Virus record (IMG/VR): IMGVR_UViG_3300048625_000299
Span: 1-64,000 of that record
Reading direction: 5' to 3' (one strand)
Length of the DNA stretch: 64,000 nucleotides
From: a virus
Shown here in pieces: positions 37,934 through 46,150 of this stretch (within the stretch, counting starts at the first letter, position 1; every line of letters begins with the position of its first letter). The notes under the pieces were generated by a model, which saw only the letters and a list, made by a program, of their open reading frames with translations, was not told the DNA's origin and did no database searches. Made by a program: the position numbers and the translations under genes.

Positions 37934-37989
37934 GGTTAAGTTCCGCACAACAATTTCTATTCATAAAAGAGAAAAAGTTTAACCTGTTG
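37934..37989 (+). repeat. Box-pair element R13 in the Ro60-like gene leader
   Basis: GGTTAA/TTAACC, CCGCA and TGTTG; 19 bases before the ATG at 38008, so it could also act on translation. Confidence 0.55.
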
Positions 37990-38007
37990 ATTGAAAAGGA
38001 GTTCATT

Positions 38008-39441
38008 ATGTCAACATTCGCTGAAGCTGTAGTAAACCAAGAAGCCCGTACCACGAATGGTATGGTGGCACGCAAGTCCACTGCAAATGCGTGCGTCGAT
38101 TTATTCTTCAAGATCGGTGCTTCCCGCGGTAAGGACATCACGAAGGATTTCGTGGCCGCATACGCTGAGAACAAAGATGTCGCGTTGCGCATCGCTCAAT
38201 GGGTCCGTGATGCTCGTGGTGGGGCAGGCGAACGTGATCTGTACCGCCAGATCTTGAAGTATCTCGAAAAGCACGATAAGGACGCTGCTGCAGCTTTGCT
38301 GTTGAAGACTCCTGAAATCGGTCGCTGGGATGATATCTTCGTGTTCGAAGACAAAGATTTGAAGGCTAAGGCTTTCACGATGTTGGGAGATGCTCTCCGC
38401 GTACGTAACGGTCTCGCTGCAAAGTGGACGCCACGTCAAGGTAAGCTCGCTGCTGAAATCCGGTCATTCTTCGGAATGTCCCCAAAGTTCTATCGTAAGT
38501 CGTTGGTTGAATTGACCAACGTTGTGGAACAACAAATGTGTGCAAAAGAATGGGATGCAATCAACTTCTCGCATGTGCCGTCCGTGGCTGCTGCTCGTTA
38601 CAAGAAAGCATTCAGCCGTAACACACAAGAGTATACCAAGTACGTTGCTGAGTTGATGAAGGATCCAAAGGATCGTAAAGTCAACGTCAAGATCAACGCT
38701 GGCGCTGTGTTTCCATATGATGTGTTGAAGGGCGTTATCGGTGCATACCGCAACAACTACAGCGCAACTGAACTCGGAGCATTGCAAGCTCAATGGGATG
38801 CGATGGAAAACTTCATCGGCGACGCAAACGTCTTGCCGTTGGTAGACGTGTCTGGTTCGATGTCATGTCGTGCTGGTGGTTCTGCTTCCCAAAGCACGAC
38901 TACTTGTATGGATGTCGCAGTGTCGCTAGGTTTGTACCTTGCTGACAAGAACAAGGGTAAGTTCAAGGATACGTTCTTGACATTCTCAGGTTCACCAGAG
39001 TTGCTGAACCTGAAGGGCAACATTGTTCAGAAAGTCCAACAAATGTCATCCTCTAACTGGGGTATGAACACAGACTTGGTGAAGGCGATGGATAAGATCT
39101 TGAGCACAGCCAAGAACGGCAATGTTCCTCAAGAAGAAATGCCAGACATGCTGTTGATTCTTTCAGACATGCAATTCGATCAATGCGCTCGTTTCGACGA
39201 CTCTGCAATGAAGATGATTGCACGTAAGTTCGAAGAAGCAGGCTACGAATTGCCAAAGATCGTATTCTGGAACCTGAACGCTGCGGACAATGTCCCAGTT
39301 AAGTACGACACTCGTGGTGTTGCTTTGGTGTCTGGCTTCTCGCCAGCTATCATGACGGCAGTACTCGGTGGCGATGCTGATAAGTTCACACCAGAAGCTA
39401 TGATGCTGAAGGCAGTGATGCTTCCACGTTACGATCTGTAA
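38008..39441 (+). CDS. Ro60-like protein (DUF2828: TROVE-type repeats plus vWA)
   Basis: 477 residues. N-terminal two thirds helical with AQWVRDARGGAGERDLYRQ near residue 65 and GRWDDIFVFED near 107, the signature of DUF2828/TROVE-related ring proteins; C-terminal von Willebrand A domain with MIDAS start PLVDVSGSMS near residue 277 and SDMQF later. Ro60 proteins bind misfolded RNAs and Y RNAs. The position beside a tRNA array full of unusual RNAs suggests the same role. AAGGAG site; start 38008. Confidence 0.88.
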   Translation: MSTFAEAVVNQEARTTNGMVARKSTANACVDLFFKIGASRGKDITKDFVAAYAENKDVALRIAQWVRDARGGAGERDLYRQILKYLEKHDKDAAAALLLKTPEIGRWDDIFVFEDKDLKAKAFTMLGDALRVRNGLAAKWTPRQGKLAAEIRSFFGMSPKFYRKSLVELTNVVEQQMCAKEWDAINFSHVPSVAAARYKKAFSRNTQEYTKYVAELMKDPKDRKVNVKINAGAVFPYDVLKGVIGAYRNNYSATELGALQAQWDAMENFIGDANVLPLVDVSGSMSCRAGGSASQSTTTCMDVAVSLGLYLADKNKGKFKDTFLTFSGSPELLNLKGNIVQKVQQMSSSNWGMNTDLVKAMDKILSTAKNGNVPQEEMPDMLLILSDMQFDQCARFDDSAMKMIARKFEEAGYELPKIVFWNLNAADNVPVKYDTRGVALVSGFSPAIMTAVLGGDADKFTPEAMMLKAVMLPRYDL

Positions 39442-39454
39442 GACGTAACACCCA

Positions 39455-39478
39455 GCCAAGGCTTCGGCCTTGGCGTTT
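39455..39478 (+). terminator. Hairpin terminator after Ro60-like gene
   Basis: GCCAAGGC-TTCG-GCCTTGGC, 8 bp with UUCG loop, followed by a short T run. Confidence 0.85.
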
Positions 39479-39495
39479 AAAAATTGAGGTGTACC

Positions 39496-39993
39496 ATGAA
39501 GAAAATTGATCTTGCTGAAGTGAAAAGATTCATCGAAGCACAATCTGAAGATACCAAAATCTATATCGGCGCCGATTCGACGCGATTCAAGATGGAGGGC
39601 AGATGGTATGCTGACTACACTCTTGCAGTTGTAGTCCACATCGACGGTAACCATGGTTGCAAAATCTTTGGTGAAGTACAACGTGAACTAGACTACGACC
39701 AAAAGAAGTCGAAGCCAGCAATGCGTCTGATGAACGAAGTGTATAAGGTTTCGGAACTATTCCAAAATCTTTCGGAAGTGTTAGAGGACCGTTATGTCGA
39801 AGTTCACTTGGACATTAACCCTAACATGATGTATGGCTCCTCGTGCGTCGTACAACAAGCTATCGGATACATCAAGGGTACGTGTAACGTCACGCCAATG
39901 GTGAAGCCACAAGCGTTCGCAGCTTCGTATGCAGCTGACAGACTGAAAGAAGTCTTGGCATCCGACAAGATGAAAGCAGTAGCGACAGCATAA
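39496..39993 (+). CDS. RNase H-like YkuK/DUF458 family protein
   Basis: 165 residues. IYIGADSTR near residue 21 gives the first acidic residue of an RNase H fold, followed by VVVHIDGNHGCKIF and a VHLDINPN strand. Matches the DUF458 (YkuK) family. Nuclease activity is expected from the fold but not proven for the family. Flanked by two terminators, so it is a single-gene unit. Confidence 0.82.
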   Translation: MKKIDLAEVKRFIEAQSEDTKIYIGADSTRFKMEGRWYADYTLAVVVHIDGNHGCKIFGEVQRELDYDQKKSKPAMRLMNEVYKVSELFQNLSEVLEDRYVEVHLDINPNMMYGSSCVVQQAIGYIKGTCNVTPMVKPQAFAASYAADRLKEVLASDKMKAVATA

Positions 39994-39994
39994 G

Positions 39995-40020
39995 AAAGGA
40001 CCTTCGGGTCCTTTTTTTTT
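39995..40020 (+). terminator. Rho-independent terminator
   Basis: AAAGGACC-TTCG-GGTCCTTT then a long T run. Confidence 0.93.
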
Positions 40021-40034
40021 GTTCCATTCAATGG

Positions 40035-40063
40035 TTGATTTTACCCATTGGAGAGAATATAAT
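40035..40063 (+). promoter_or_regulatory. Sigma70-type promoter
   Basis: TTGATT, 17-base spacer, TATAAT, directly after the terminator. Confidence 0.78.
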
Positions 40064-40069
40064 AGATAA

Positions 40070-40165
40070 ATACCCCATCTCATCGGGATGGGAACTAGGC
40101 TGGTATCCTAGTCAATATCTACCTCTAATGCCTTCGGGGTTAGACTTTTTAAACTCGCTTATTTA
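40070..40165 (+). promoter_or_regulatory. Structured 5' leader, possible attenuator
   Basis: Three consecutive hairpins: CCCAT/ATGGG, ACTAGG/CCTAGT and TCTAA-TTCG-loop-TTAGA followed by CTTTTT. The third looks like a weak terminator upstream of the phasin-like and Hsp20 genes. Not a riboswitch class I recognise. Confidence 0.55.
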
Positions 40166-40176
40166 AGGAGCACAAT

Positions 40177-40389
40177 ATGACTTTTTTCGCAGACACAGCT
40201 ATTGACGCAGTTCAAGACGCTAAGGCCACATTCGTTAAAACTTTCGTTAAAGACGAAAAGCTGGCAACTCCACTCCAATCATTTGTAGAATCGCAACGCG
40301 CATTTGCTAAGCAAGTCGCAAAGACGACAGGCGATATCTTCACAGCTTCGTATGATGCTGCTCAGAAGTTTGCATACCCTGCTAAGTGA
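40177..40389 (+). CDS. Small phasin-like helical protein
   Basis: 70 residues. FVESQRAFAKQVAKTTGDIF resembles the core helix of phasins; phasin family members are longer. AAGGAG site. Upstream of Hsp20 by 12 bases, same transcript. Confidence 0.65.
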   Translation: MTFFADTAIDAVQDAKATFVKTFVKDEKLATPLQSFVESQRAFAKQVAKTTGDIFTASYDAAQKFAYPAK

Positions 40390-40401
40390 TAGGAGACAGC
40401 C

Positions 40402-40863
40402 ATGACAATACTCACAACATTTAAGGACTTCGATAAGTTCTTCGTTGGTTTCGATGATCAGTTTAATCGTCTCGCAAAGATGCATGACGACCTGACAAAG
40501 AACATCCCTAATTACCCACCTTACAACATCAAGAAGACAGGCGATACGACGTATGTCATCGAACTCGCTGTTGCTGGCTTTGCCAAGCAAGACATCGAAA
40601 TCGATCTTGAGGATAATAAGATGATCATCAAGGGCAACGTCCAAAATGACGAAGGCAACGACAACTTTCTATTCAAGGGAATCGCTACACGTAACTTCAC
40701 ACGCACATTCGCATTGGATGACCAAGTGGAAGTTAAAAACGCTGAGATGTTGAATGGTATGCTTCAGGTGTTCTTGGAACGAATCATTCCAGAACACAAG
40801 AAGCCAAAGAAGATCGAAGTTAAGGAATCCAAAGCTAAGGCTCTTTTAACAGACAAGGCTTAA
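40402..40863 (+). CDS. Small heat shock protein Hsp20
   Basis: 153 residues with an alpha-crystallin domain: YNIKKTGDTTYVIELAVAGF, DIEIDLEDNKMIIKG, and ARTF-type strand (RNFTRTFALDD) followed by GMLQVFLER. IbpA-like. Holdase chaperone; phage copies may aid protein folding during lysis cycle. Confidence 0.92.
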   Translation: MTILTTFKDFDKFFVGFDDQFNRLAKMHDDLTKNIPNYPPYNIKKTGDTTYVIELAVAGFAKQDIEIDLEDNKMIIKGNVQNDEGNDNFLFKGIATRNFTRTFALDDQVEVKNAEMLNGMLQVFLERIIPEHKKPKKIEVKESKAKALLTDKA

Positions 40864-40872
40864 CATACCTTC

Positions 40873-40904
40873 GCCGACTCTCACAAGGGGTCGGCTTTTA
40901 TTTT
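40873..40904 (+). terminator. Terminator after Hsp20
   Basis: GCCGAC/GTCGGC stem with T-rich tail TTTTATTTTG. Confidence 0.85.
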
Positions 40905-40929
40905 GTCCAAAAGACATATGGGTAGAACC

Positions 40930-41070
40930 ATGCACATACTTTCTAAAATCGTTGGATACTTTTTCAACAATACGCGCCGCCTAGACATAGACTCATACCT
41001 CGCCGAGAGTCAAGACATATTCGATCTCGAACAGCGGATCAATTTGTTAGCACGTAAAGGCATATTATGA
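40930..41070 (+). CDS. DUF3563-like small protein
   Basis: 46 residues: short hydrophobic start (ILSKIVGYFF) then RRLDIDSYLAESQDIFDLEQR, the DUF3563 pattern (YLA-S-D-DLE-R). That family is common in betaproteobacteria. Overlaps the acetyltransferase start by 4 bases. An upstream in-frame ATG at 40918 is an alternative. Confidence 0.75.
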   Translation: MHILSKIVGYFFNNTRRLDIDSYLAESQDIFDLEQRINLLARKGIL

Positions 41071-41627
41071 TCCCCCATCGCTTATTCCGTTCGTTTCATA
41101 TTGCAATGGTGATTGAACATTTGAAGCGATTAAAAGAAACTGATCGGCGACTGCGCTTTGGTGCAATGTTGCCGGACGATGCAATCGAAGATTATGTGTC
41201 TCGCAGCTGGAGCGATAATGATGTTTGGTTTGGTGTAGTGCAGGACGGTGAAGTGATCGCTGCAGTACACGTTGCTCAGGAAGACACCCATACGCGTGCC
41301 GAGTTGGGATTGTCTGTTGATCCTGAGTGGCGCGGCAATAAGCTAGGACAGTCGCTATTTGAACGAGCTGTCATTGCTCTAAAGGCTAGAAACATCCGTG
41401 ACGTGTATATGCATTGCCTAGCAGAGAATGCAGTCATCAAACACATCGCTCGTAAGAATAAAATGGTGATGGTCACTGAGTATGGTGAAACGGACGCCGA
41501 CCTCATCCTAACGGAAAGCACGCCAGCTGATATAAGCACAAACATAGCATTTGAGCAGCTCGCACTATACGATTCGTTGATTAGAAACACTAGCGGTGCA
41601 TGGAAGAAAATATATGAAAACAATTAA
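41067..41627 (+). CDS. GNAT-family acetyltransferase
   Basis: 186 residues. Acetyl-CoA binding loop ELGLSVDPEWRGNKLGQSLF near residues 88-110 (R-G-x-K-x-G), later MHCLAENAVIKHIARKN. Substrate unknown. Confidence 0.88.
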   Translation: MIPHRLFRSFHIAMVIEHLKRLKETDRRLRFGAMLPDDAIEDYVSRSWSDNDVWFGVVQDGEVIAAVHVAQEDTHTRAELGLSVDPEWRGNKLGQSLFERAVIALKARNIRDVYMHCLAENAVIKHIARKNKMVMVTEYGETDADLILTESTPADISTNIAFEQLALYDSLIRNTSGAWKKIYENN

Positions 41628-41709
41628 ACAAATAGTCGTTGCCTTTGTCGAGGCAATCCAGGAAAGTAGACAAGCTAAAGCACGCCGCTATCTAATCGGC
41701 GGTTATTAA
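41614..41709 (+). CDS. Very small protein
   Basis: 31 residues (MKTIKQIVVAFVEAIQESRQ then AKARRYLIGGY), overlapping the acetyltransferase end by 14 bases. Amphipathic helix with basic C-terminus. Function unknown. Confidence 0.5.
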   Translation: MKTIKQIVVAFVEAIQESRQAKARRYLIGGY

Positions 41710-41724
41710 TTAAAGGAATATATT

Positions 41725-42021
41725 ATGAGCGTTATCTGTTTGAAAATGACAAGCGGTGAAGAATTGATCGGCACATTAGTTAAAGATACTGAACAGGCAT
41801 TTCAGATTAAGGAAGTGTCTGCAGTAATGATGATGCAAGGCGAAGTTCCAGGCCAATTCCGTATGGGATTGATGCCGTTCCTTCCATACTCTGATACAGA
41901 AGAATTCACAATTGCCAAACATGCAGTGGTGACGAGCTTTGCACCGAGCCTCGAAATGATCAACAACTACAACCGCAAGCATGGTGCAGGCATTCAAGTT
42001 GTTCAGTCGCTGAACGGTTGA
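41725..42021 (+). CDS. Conserved phage protein, possibly Sm-like
   Basis: 98 residues, beginning ICLKMTSGEELIGTLVKD, like the gene at 8357. Strand-rich first 50 residues, then a hydrophobic FRMGLMPFLPY loop. Could bind RNA like Hfq/LSm; inference only. Confidence 0.7.
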   Translation: MSVICLKMTSGEELIGTLVKDTEQAFQIKEVSAVMMMQGEVPGQFRMGLMPFLPYSDTEEFTIAKHAVVTSFAPSLEMINNYNRKHGAGIQVVQSLNG

Positions 42022-42046
42022 CCTCCCATCAAATAAGTAGTATAAT
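42018..42046 (+). promoter_or_regulatory. Sigma70-type promoter
   Basis: TTGACC, 17-base spacer, TATAAT, overlapping the previous stop and 20 bases before the phosphoesterase. Confidence 0.8.
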
Positions 42047-42066
42047 ATACTGTTAATGGAGTTGCT

Positions 42067-42987
42067 ATGAAACTTGCTTTATGTTCTGATCTGCATTTGG
42101 AATTCGGTCCTATCTCTTTGGAGAATACTGAAGGTGCAGACGTGTTGATTTTGTCTGGCGATATTTGTATCGCCAAAGAAGTGATGGACCACGATCCATA
42201 TGGATTAGTTCCAAACACTCGCAGCTCCATGTTCCACACATTCTTCCAAGAATGTAGCGCTCGTTTTCCTCATGTGATTTACATTGCAGGCAACCATGAG
42301 CACTATCATGGCGACTACGCCAAATCGCTTCCGAACCTTAAAGAACGACTCGCGTACCTGAAGAACGTCCATGTATTGGATAAAGAAGTGCGAGCCATCG
42401 GCGACGTCATCTTTATCGGTGGTACATTGTGGACAGACATGAACAAAGAAGACCCAAACACTTTGTTCACGATCAAAGGGTACATGAACGACTACAAGAT
42501 CATCGAAGATAGTAGTGAGGTAGTTCATTATAAGGTGTACCATGATAAGATGAAGAGTGTTGGCATGACTGATGAGGAGTGGGTCGCTCTTCCACCAGAA
42601 GAGCGTGTGTATGTTGAATTTAAGACACGCCCTGCCAAATTTTCACCCGAAAAGTCGGTAGAAGATCACAAGAAGATGCTGGAGTTTATTCGCACTACCA
42701 TCGCGACGAACCCGTTCAGCAAGTTTGTGATAGTCGGACATCACGCTCCATGCAAGATGTCTACAAAGCCGCAGTATGAAAAGGACGTAGTCGTTAATGG
42801 TGCGTATAGTTCTGATTTATCGGAGTTCATCTTGGACCATCCACAAATCAAGTTGTGGACGCATGGACATACCCATGATGTGTACGACTACCTAGTCGGC
42901 ACAACTCGAGTTGTATGTAATCCTCGCGGGTATATTGCATATGAAGATCGAGCAGACCGATTCGAACTCAAGTTCCTAGACGTTTGA
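42067..42987 (+). CDS. Calcineurin-like metallophosphoesterase
   Basis: 306 residues. CSDLHLEF (7-13), LSGDI near 34, AGNHEHYHGDY near 76, VGHHAP near 224 and THGHTHD near 260: all five metal motifs. Distinct from gp47. Similar phage proteins act on nucleotides or nucleic-acid ends; substrate unknown. Confidence 0.9.
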   Translation: MKLALCSDLHLEFGPISLENTEGADVLILSGDICIAKEVMDHDPYGLVPNTRSSMFHTFFQECSARFPHVIYIAGNHEHYHGDYAKSLPNLKERLAYLKNVHVLDKEVRAIGDVIFIGGTLWTDMNKEDPNTLFTIKGYMNDYKIIEDSSEVVHYKVYHDKMKSVGMTDEEWVALPPEERVYVEFKTRPAKFSPEKSVEDHKKMLEFIRTTIATNPFSKFVIVGHHAPCKMSTKPQYEKDVVVNGAYSSDLSEFILDHPQIKLWTHGHTHDVYDYLVGTTRVVCNPRGYIAYEDRADRFELKFLDV

Positions 42988-42992
42988 TTGTT

Positions 42993-43035
42993 GCCCCAGC
43001 GTATAATATCTCCGATAATGCGCTGGGGCCTTTTT
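42993..43035 (+). terminator. Terminator with TATAAT in its loop
   Basis: GCCCCAGCG/CGCTGGGGC 9-bp stem, 19-base loop that includes TATAAT, then CTTTTT. Confidence 0.85.
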
Positions 43036-43048
43036 ATTGGAGCTTGTT

Positions 43049-43339
43049 ATGGAAAAAGAGTGGGTATTAGTCGAGACCATTAGCCAATTTCGTATGCGCT
43101 ACATGGTTCAGGTGCCAAAGGGTAGAGATACATGGGCATTAGACACCGTCACCCTAAACGAAGCAAAAGAATTCTCACAGCAACACTTGGGTGAGACTAT
43201 CGTTTCTCATCGCGTGCTGACTGAGAAAGCAGCACTGATCCAGTGCGATATTGATAATGATTATGTCTATGGCAAATGGACAGATGAACAAAAGATGAAT
43301 GCCTTCTTCACAGAAGAAGGTTATAAACCGGAAGACTAA
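43049..43339 (+). CDS. Hypothetical protein upstream of DNA polymerase
   Basis: 96 residues: strand-rich EWVLVETISQFRMRYMVQVP then an acidic helix. ATG 43049 with GGAG before it; stop adjoins the gp43 start. Conserved small genes occur at this place in T4-like phages; function unknown. Confidence 0.7.
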   Translation: MEKEWVLVETISQFRMRYMVQVPKGRDTWALDTVTLNEAKEFSQQHLGETIVSHRVLTEKAALIQCDIDNDYVYGKWTDEQKMNAFFTEEGYKPED

Positions 43340-45853
43340 ATGAAATTTTACACGAACGTACACTTATACCGCAATGAAATCTTATTGAGAGGGTATGAGG
43401 ACGGTCAGCGTGTACAAAGATCTATAGCATATCAGCCGTATCTATTTGAACCAAATAAAGTATACCGAGAACGGGGCGTAGAGACCCCATATCGCACATT
43501 GCGTGGCGAGCCTCTCTACAAGCGAGATTTTGATTCAATGCGCGATGCGCGTGATTATGTTAAAGAGTATCGTGAGATAACAAACAAACAGATCTATGGG
43601 CTGACCAACTACCAATACGCATTTATCAACGACTCATATCCTGGCGCGATCGATTATGATCCGAAGATGATCTCTGTCGTTACACTCGACATTGAGACGT
43701 CCACACAGGGCGGATTCCCAGATATTGAGACAGCAAACCAATCAATCACAGCTATCACTGTTCGTAAGAACGGAATGTCGTTAGTACTTGGGTTGAGACC
43801 ATATACACCTAAGCTCGATGGTGTCAAATACTTCCACTGTAAGAGTGAAGAAGACCTGCTCGAAAAGTTTCTGACTATTTGGCAATCGAAGGAATTCTCA
43901 CCCGACGTTGTTACTGGATGGAACGTTGAGTTCTTCGATATTCCATACCTCGTCAATCGTATCCGTAGACAGCTTGGCGACAAGTCTGCTAAGCGTCTAT
44001 CGCCTTGGGGTATCTTGGAAGAACGTCAGCTTGAGATCATGGGTCGGATGTATACATGCTACATTCCTGTTGGCATCAGTATCCTCGACTACTTGCAAGC
44101 GTACAAGAAGTTCTCATTCTCACAACAAGAATCATTCAAGCTCGACCACATTGCATTCGTTGAACTCGGTGAGCGTAAGTTGGATTACTCTGAGTATGAA
44201 TCGATGCATGAGTTCTATGAGAAGGACTTCGAGAAGTACATCGACTATAACATCCATGACGTTATCTTGGTAGATAAGCTCGAAGACAAGCTGAAGTTCC
44301 TTGAACAGATCTTTGCTATTGCATATGACGGCCATGTCAACTTTGTCGATGCGTTCACGTCTGTGCGTATGTGGGATATTATTATCCACAACTACCTGCT
44401 ATCTCAAGGGATCGCTATTCCTATGACCAGCCGTCAAGAGAAGGACGGCCAGATCGTTGGTGCTTATGTTAAGGATCCGCAAGTCGGCATGCACGACTGG
44501 ACAGTATCATTTGACTTGAACAGTTTGTACCCACACTTGATCATGCAGTACAACATCTCACCTGAGACGTATGTCGGTCAGCTGCAAGGTTTGTCGATCG
44601 AGTCAATCCTCGATGGGGCATTAGATGAGCACCAAGAATATATGATCCAACAGAACGTTGCAGTTGCAGCTTCTGGGTGCATGTTCGATCGTGATCGTCA
44701 AGGGTTCCTGCCAGCACTGATGTTGAAGATGTATAACGATCGTGTGTTGTATAAGAAGCAGATGATTGCAGCCAAACAACAATATGAAAAGACGCCAACA
44801 TACGAGCTCGAGAAGGAAATCGCTCGCTGTCATAATATGCAGCTTGCTAAGAAGATTCAATTGAACTCAGCTTATGGTGCTCTCTCGAACGTATACTTCC
44901 GTTGGTTTGATATCGATCTCGCCGAGTCGATCACGAAGTCTGGTCAGCTGTCTATTCGTTGGATGGAACGTCACATCAACCAATACCTCAACAAGACGTT
45001 GAACACGACTGGCGTCGATTATGTGATTGCTTGTGACACGGACTCGATGTATTTGAAGCTCGGCAAGCTCGTCGAGCAAACATGCCAAGGTAAGTCGACA
45101 GACGAGATTGTTAAGTTCCTCGATAACGCATGCGAAAAGATATTCGAGCCATACATCGACAAGACGTATCAGAAACTCGCCGACTATGTTAATGCATATG
45201 ATCAGAAGATGAAGATGAAGCGTGAAGCTATCGCTGATAAGGGCATCTGGACTGCGAAGAAGCGTTATATCTTGAACGTGTATAATAACGAAGGTGTGCA
45301 GTACGCTGAGCCTAAGTTGAAGTTGTCTGGGATTGAAGCTGTTCGTTCATCTACGCCATCCGCTTGCCGTGATAACATTAAGGAAGCGCTGAAGGTTATT
45401 ATGAATGGAAAGGAAAGCGAGCTCGTTGACTTCGTACAGAATTTCAAAGAGCAGTATCAAAATCTACCATTTGAAGAGATTGCGTTTCCGCGTTCAGTTC
45501 GTGGATTGTCGAAGTATATCGACAGCACAACGATCTATCGTAAGTCGACTCCGATTCACGTTAAGGGTGCTTTGATATACAACCACATCCTAAGAGTGCG
45601 TGGGCTATCAAATAAATATCCTGTAATCGGTGAGGGTGAGAAGATTAAATTCTGCCATCTACGTCAGCCGAACCCAACAACAGCTACGGTGATAGGAGCT
45701 CCTGGTTCCATTCCACCCGAACTCAACCTCGAGCAATACATCGACCGAGAGGTACAGTTCAACAAATCTTTCGTTGAACCAATTAAGACAATCACGGATG
45801 CTATCGGCTGGAGTATTGAGGGTAAGCGTAATACGATCGAAGACTTTTTCTAA
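43340..45853 (+). CDS. 43: DNA polymerase gp43
   Basis: Family B polymerase, 837 residues (T4: 898). Exonuclease motifs VTLDIETST near 114 and NIHDV near 316; polymerase motif A FDLNSLYPHLIMQYN near 391, motif B QLNSAYGAL near 507, motif C CDTDSMY near 564. Works with gp45, gp44/62. Ends with the clamp-binding-like IEDFF. Confidence 0.97.
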   Translation: MKFYTNVHLYRNEILLRGYEDGQRVQRSIAYQPYLFEPNKVYRERGVETPYRTLRGEPLYKRDFDSMRDARDYVKEYREITNKQIYGLTNYQYAFINDSYPGAIDYDPKMISVVTLDIETSTQGGFPDIETANQSITAITVRKNGMSLVLGLRPYTPKLDGVKYFHCKSEEDLLEKFLTIWQSKEFSPDVVTGWNVEFFDIPYLVNRIRRQLGDKSAKRLSPWGILEERQLEIMGRMYTCYIPVGISILDYLQAYKKFSFSQQESFKLDHIAFVELGERKLDYSEYESMHEFYEKDFEKYIDYNIHDVILVDKLEDKLKFLEQIFAIAYDGHVNFVDAFTSVRMWDIIIHNYLLSQGIAIPMTSRQEKDGQIVGAYVKDPQVGMHDWTVSFDLNSLYPHLIMQYNISPETYVGQLQGLSIESILDGALDEHQEYMIQQNVAVAASGCMFDRDRQGFLPALMLKMYNDRVLYKKQMIAAKQQYEKTPTYELEKEIARCHNMQLAKKIQLNSAYGALSNVYFRWFDIDLAESITKSGQLSIRWMERHINQYLNKTLNTTGVDYVIACDTDSMYLKLGKLVEQTCQGKSTDEIVKFLDNACEKIFEPYIDKTYQKLADYVNAYDQKMKMKREAIADKGIWTAKKRYILNVYNNEGVQYAEPKLKLSGIEAVRSSTPSACRDNIKEALKVIMNGKESELVDFVQNFKEQYQNLPFEEIAFPRSVRGLSKYIDSTTIYRKSTPIHVKGALIYNHILRVRGLSNKYPVIGEGEKIKFCHLRQPNPTTATVIGAPGSIPPELNLEQYIDREVQFNKSFVEPIKTITDAIGWSIEGKRNTIEDFF

Positions 45854-45861
45854 GGACACAA

Positions 45862-46149
45862 ATGGCTACAACTAATCTAGGTGATTTTGATTTCGGATTC
45901 ACCGCAGTTTCTGAGACAGAGCTGAAAGCAAAAGAGGCTCAACTACAACAAACTGTACAAGAGAAGAGCGCTGAGCTAGAAGAAGTATCTCGCACATATG
46001 AAGAGAAGCTCAATACATTATACAAGATGGTGATGCCTTTGCTGAAAAACTTAGCAAAGGATAGCGACAAGGACTACATCTTTTGGCCCGACCGTCAAAA
46101 GAAGATGGTTGACTTCATCGCTAAAGTCAACACACTAATGGAAAAGTGA
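45862..46149 (+). CDS. Coiled-coil protein
   Basis: 95 residues; residues 20-65 are a heptad-rich helix (LKAKEAQLQQTVQEKSAELE). Eight bases after gp43. Similar small genes follow polymerase genes in cyanophage-like T4 relatives. Function unknown. Confidence 0.7.
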   Translation: MATTNLGDFDFGFTAVSETELKAKEAQLQQTVQEKSAELEEVSRTYEEKLNTLYKMVMPLLKNLAKDSDKDYIFWPDRQKKMVDFIAKVNTLMEK

Positions 46150-46150
46150 A

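Noticed and set aside
25374-37989. Box-pair elements as HDV-like (theta) ribozymes, which are known next to phage tRNAs.
   Set aside because: I could not fit the nested double-pseudoknot, the L3/P1.1 pairing or the catalytic C segment; the elements also start 6 or more bases after CCA rather than at it. Left as an unnamed class.
38196-38378. Minus-strand reading frames inside plus-strand genes (for example opposite the Ro60-like and gp22 genes).
   Set aside because: They are shadows produced by the codon pattern of the real gene, with no ribosome sites or recognisable protein features.
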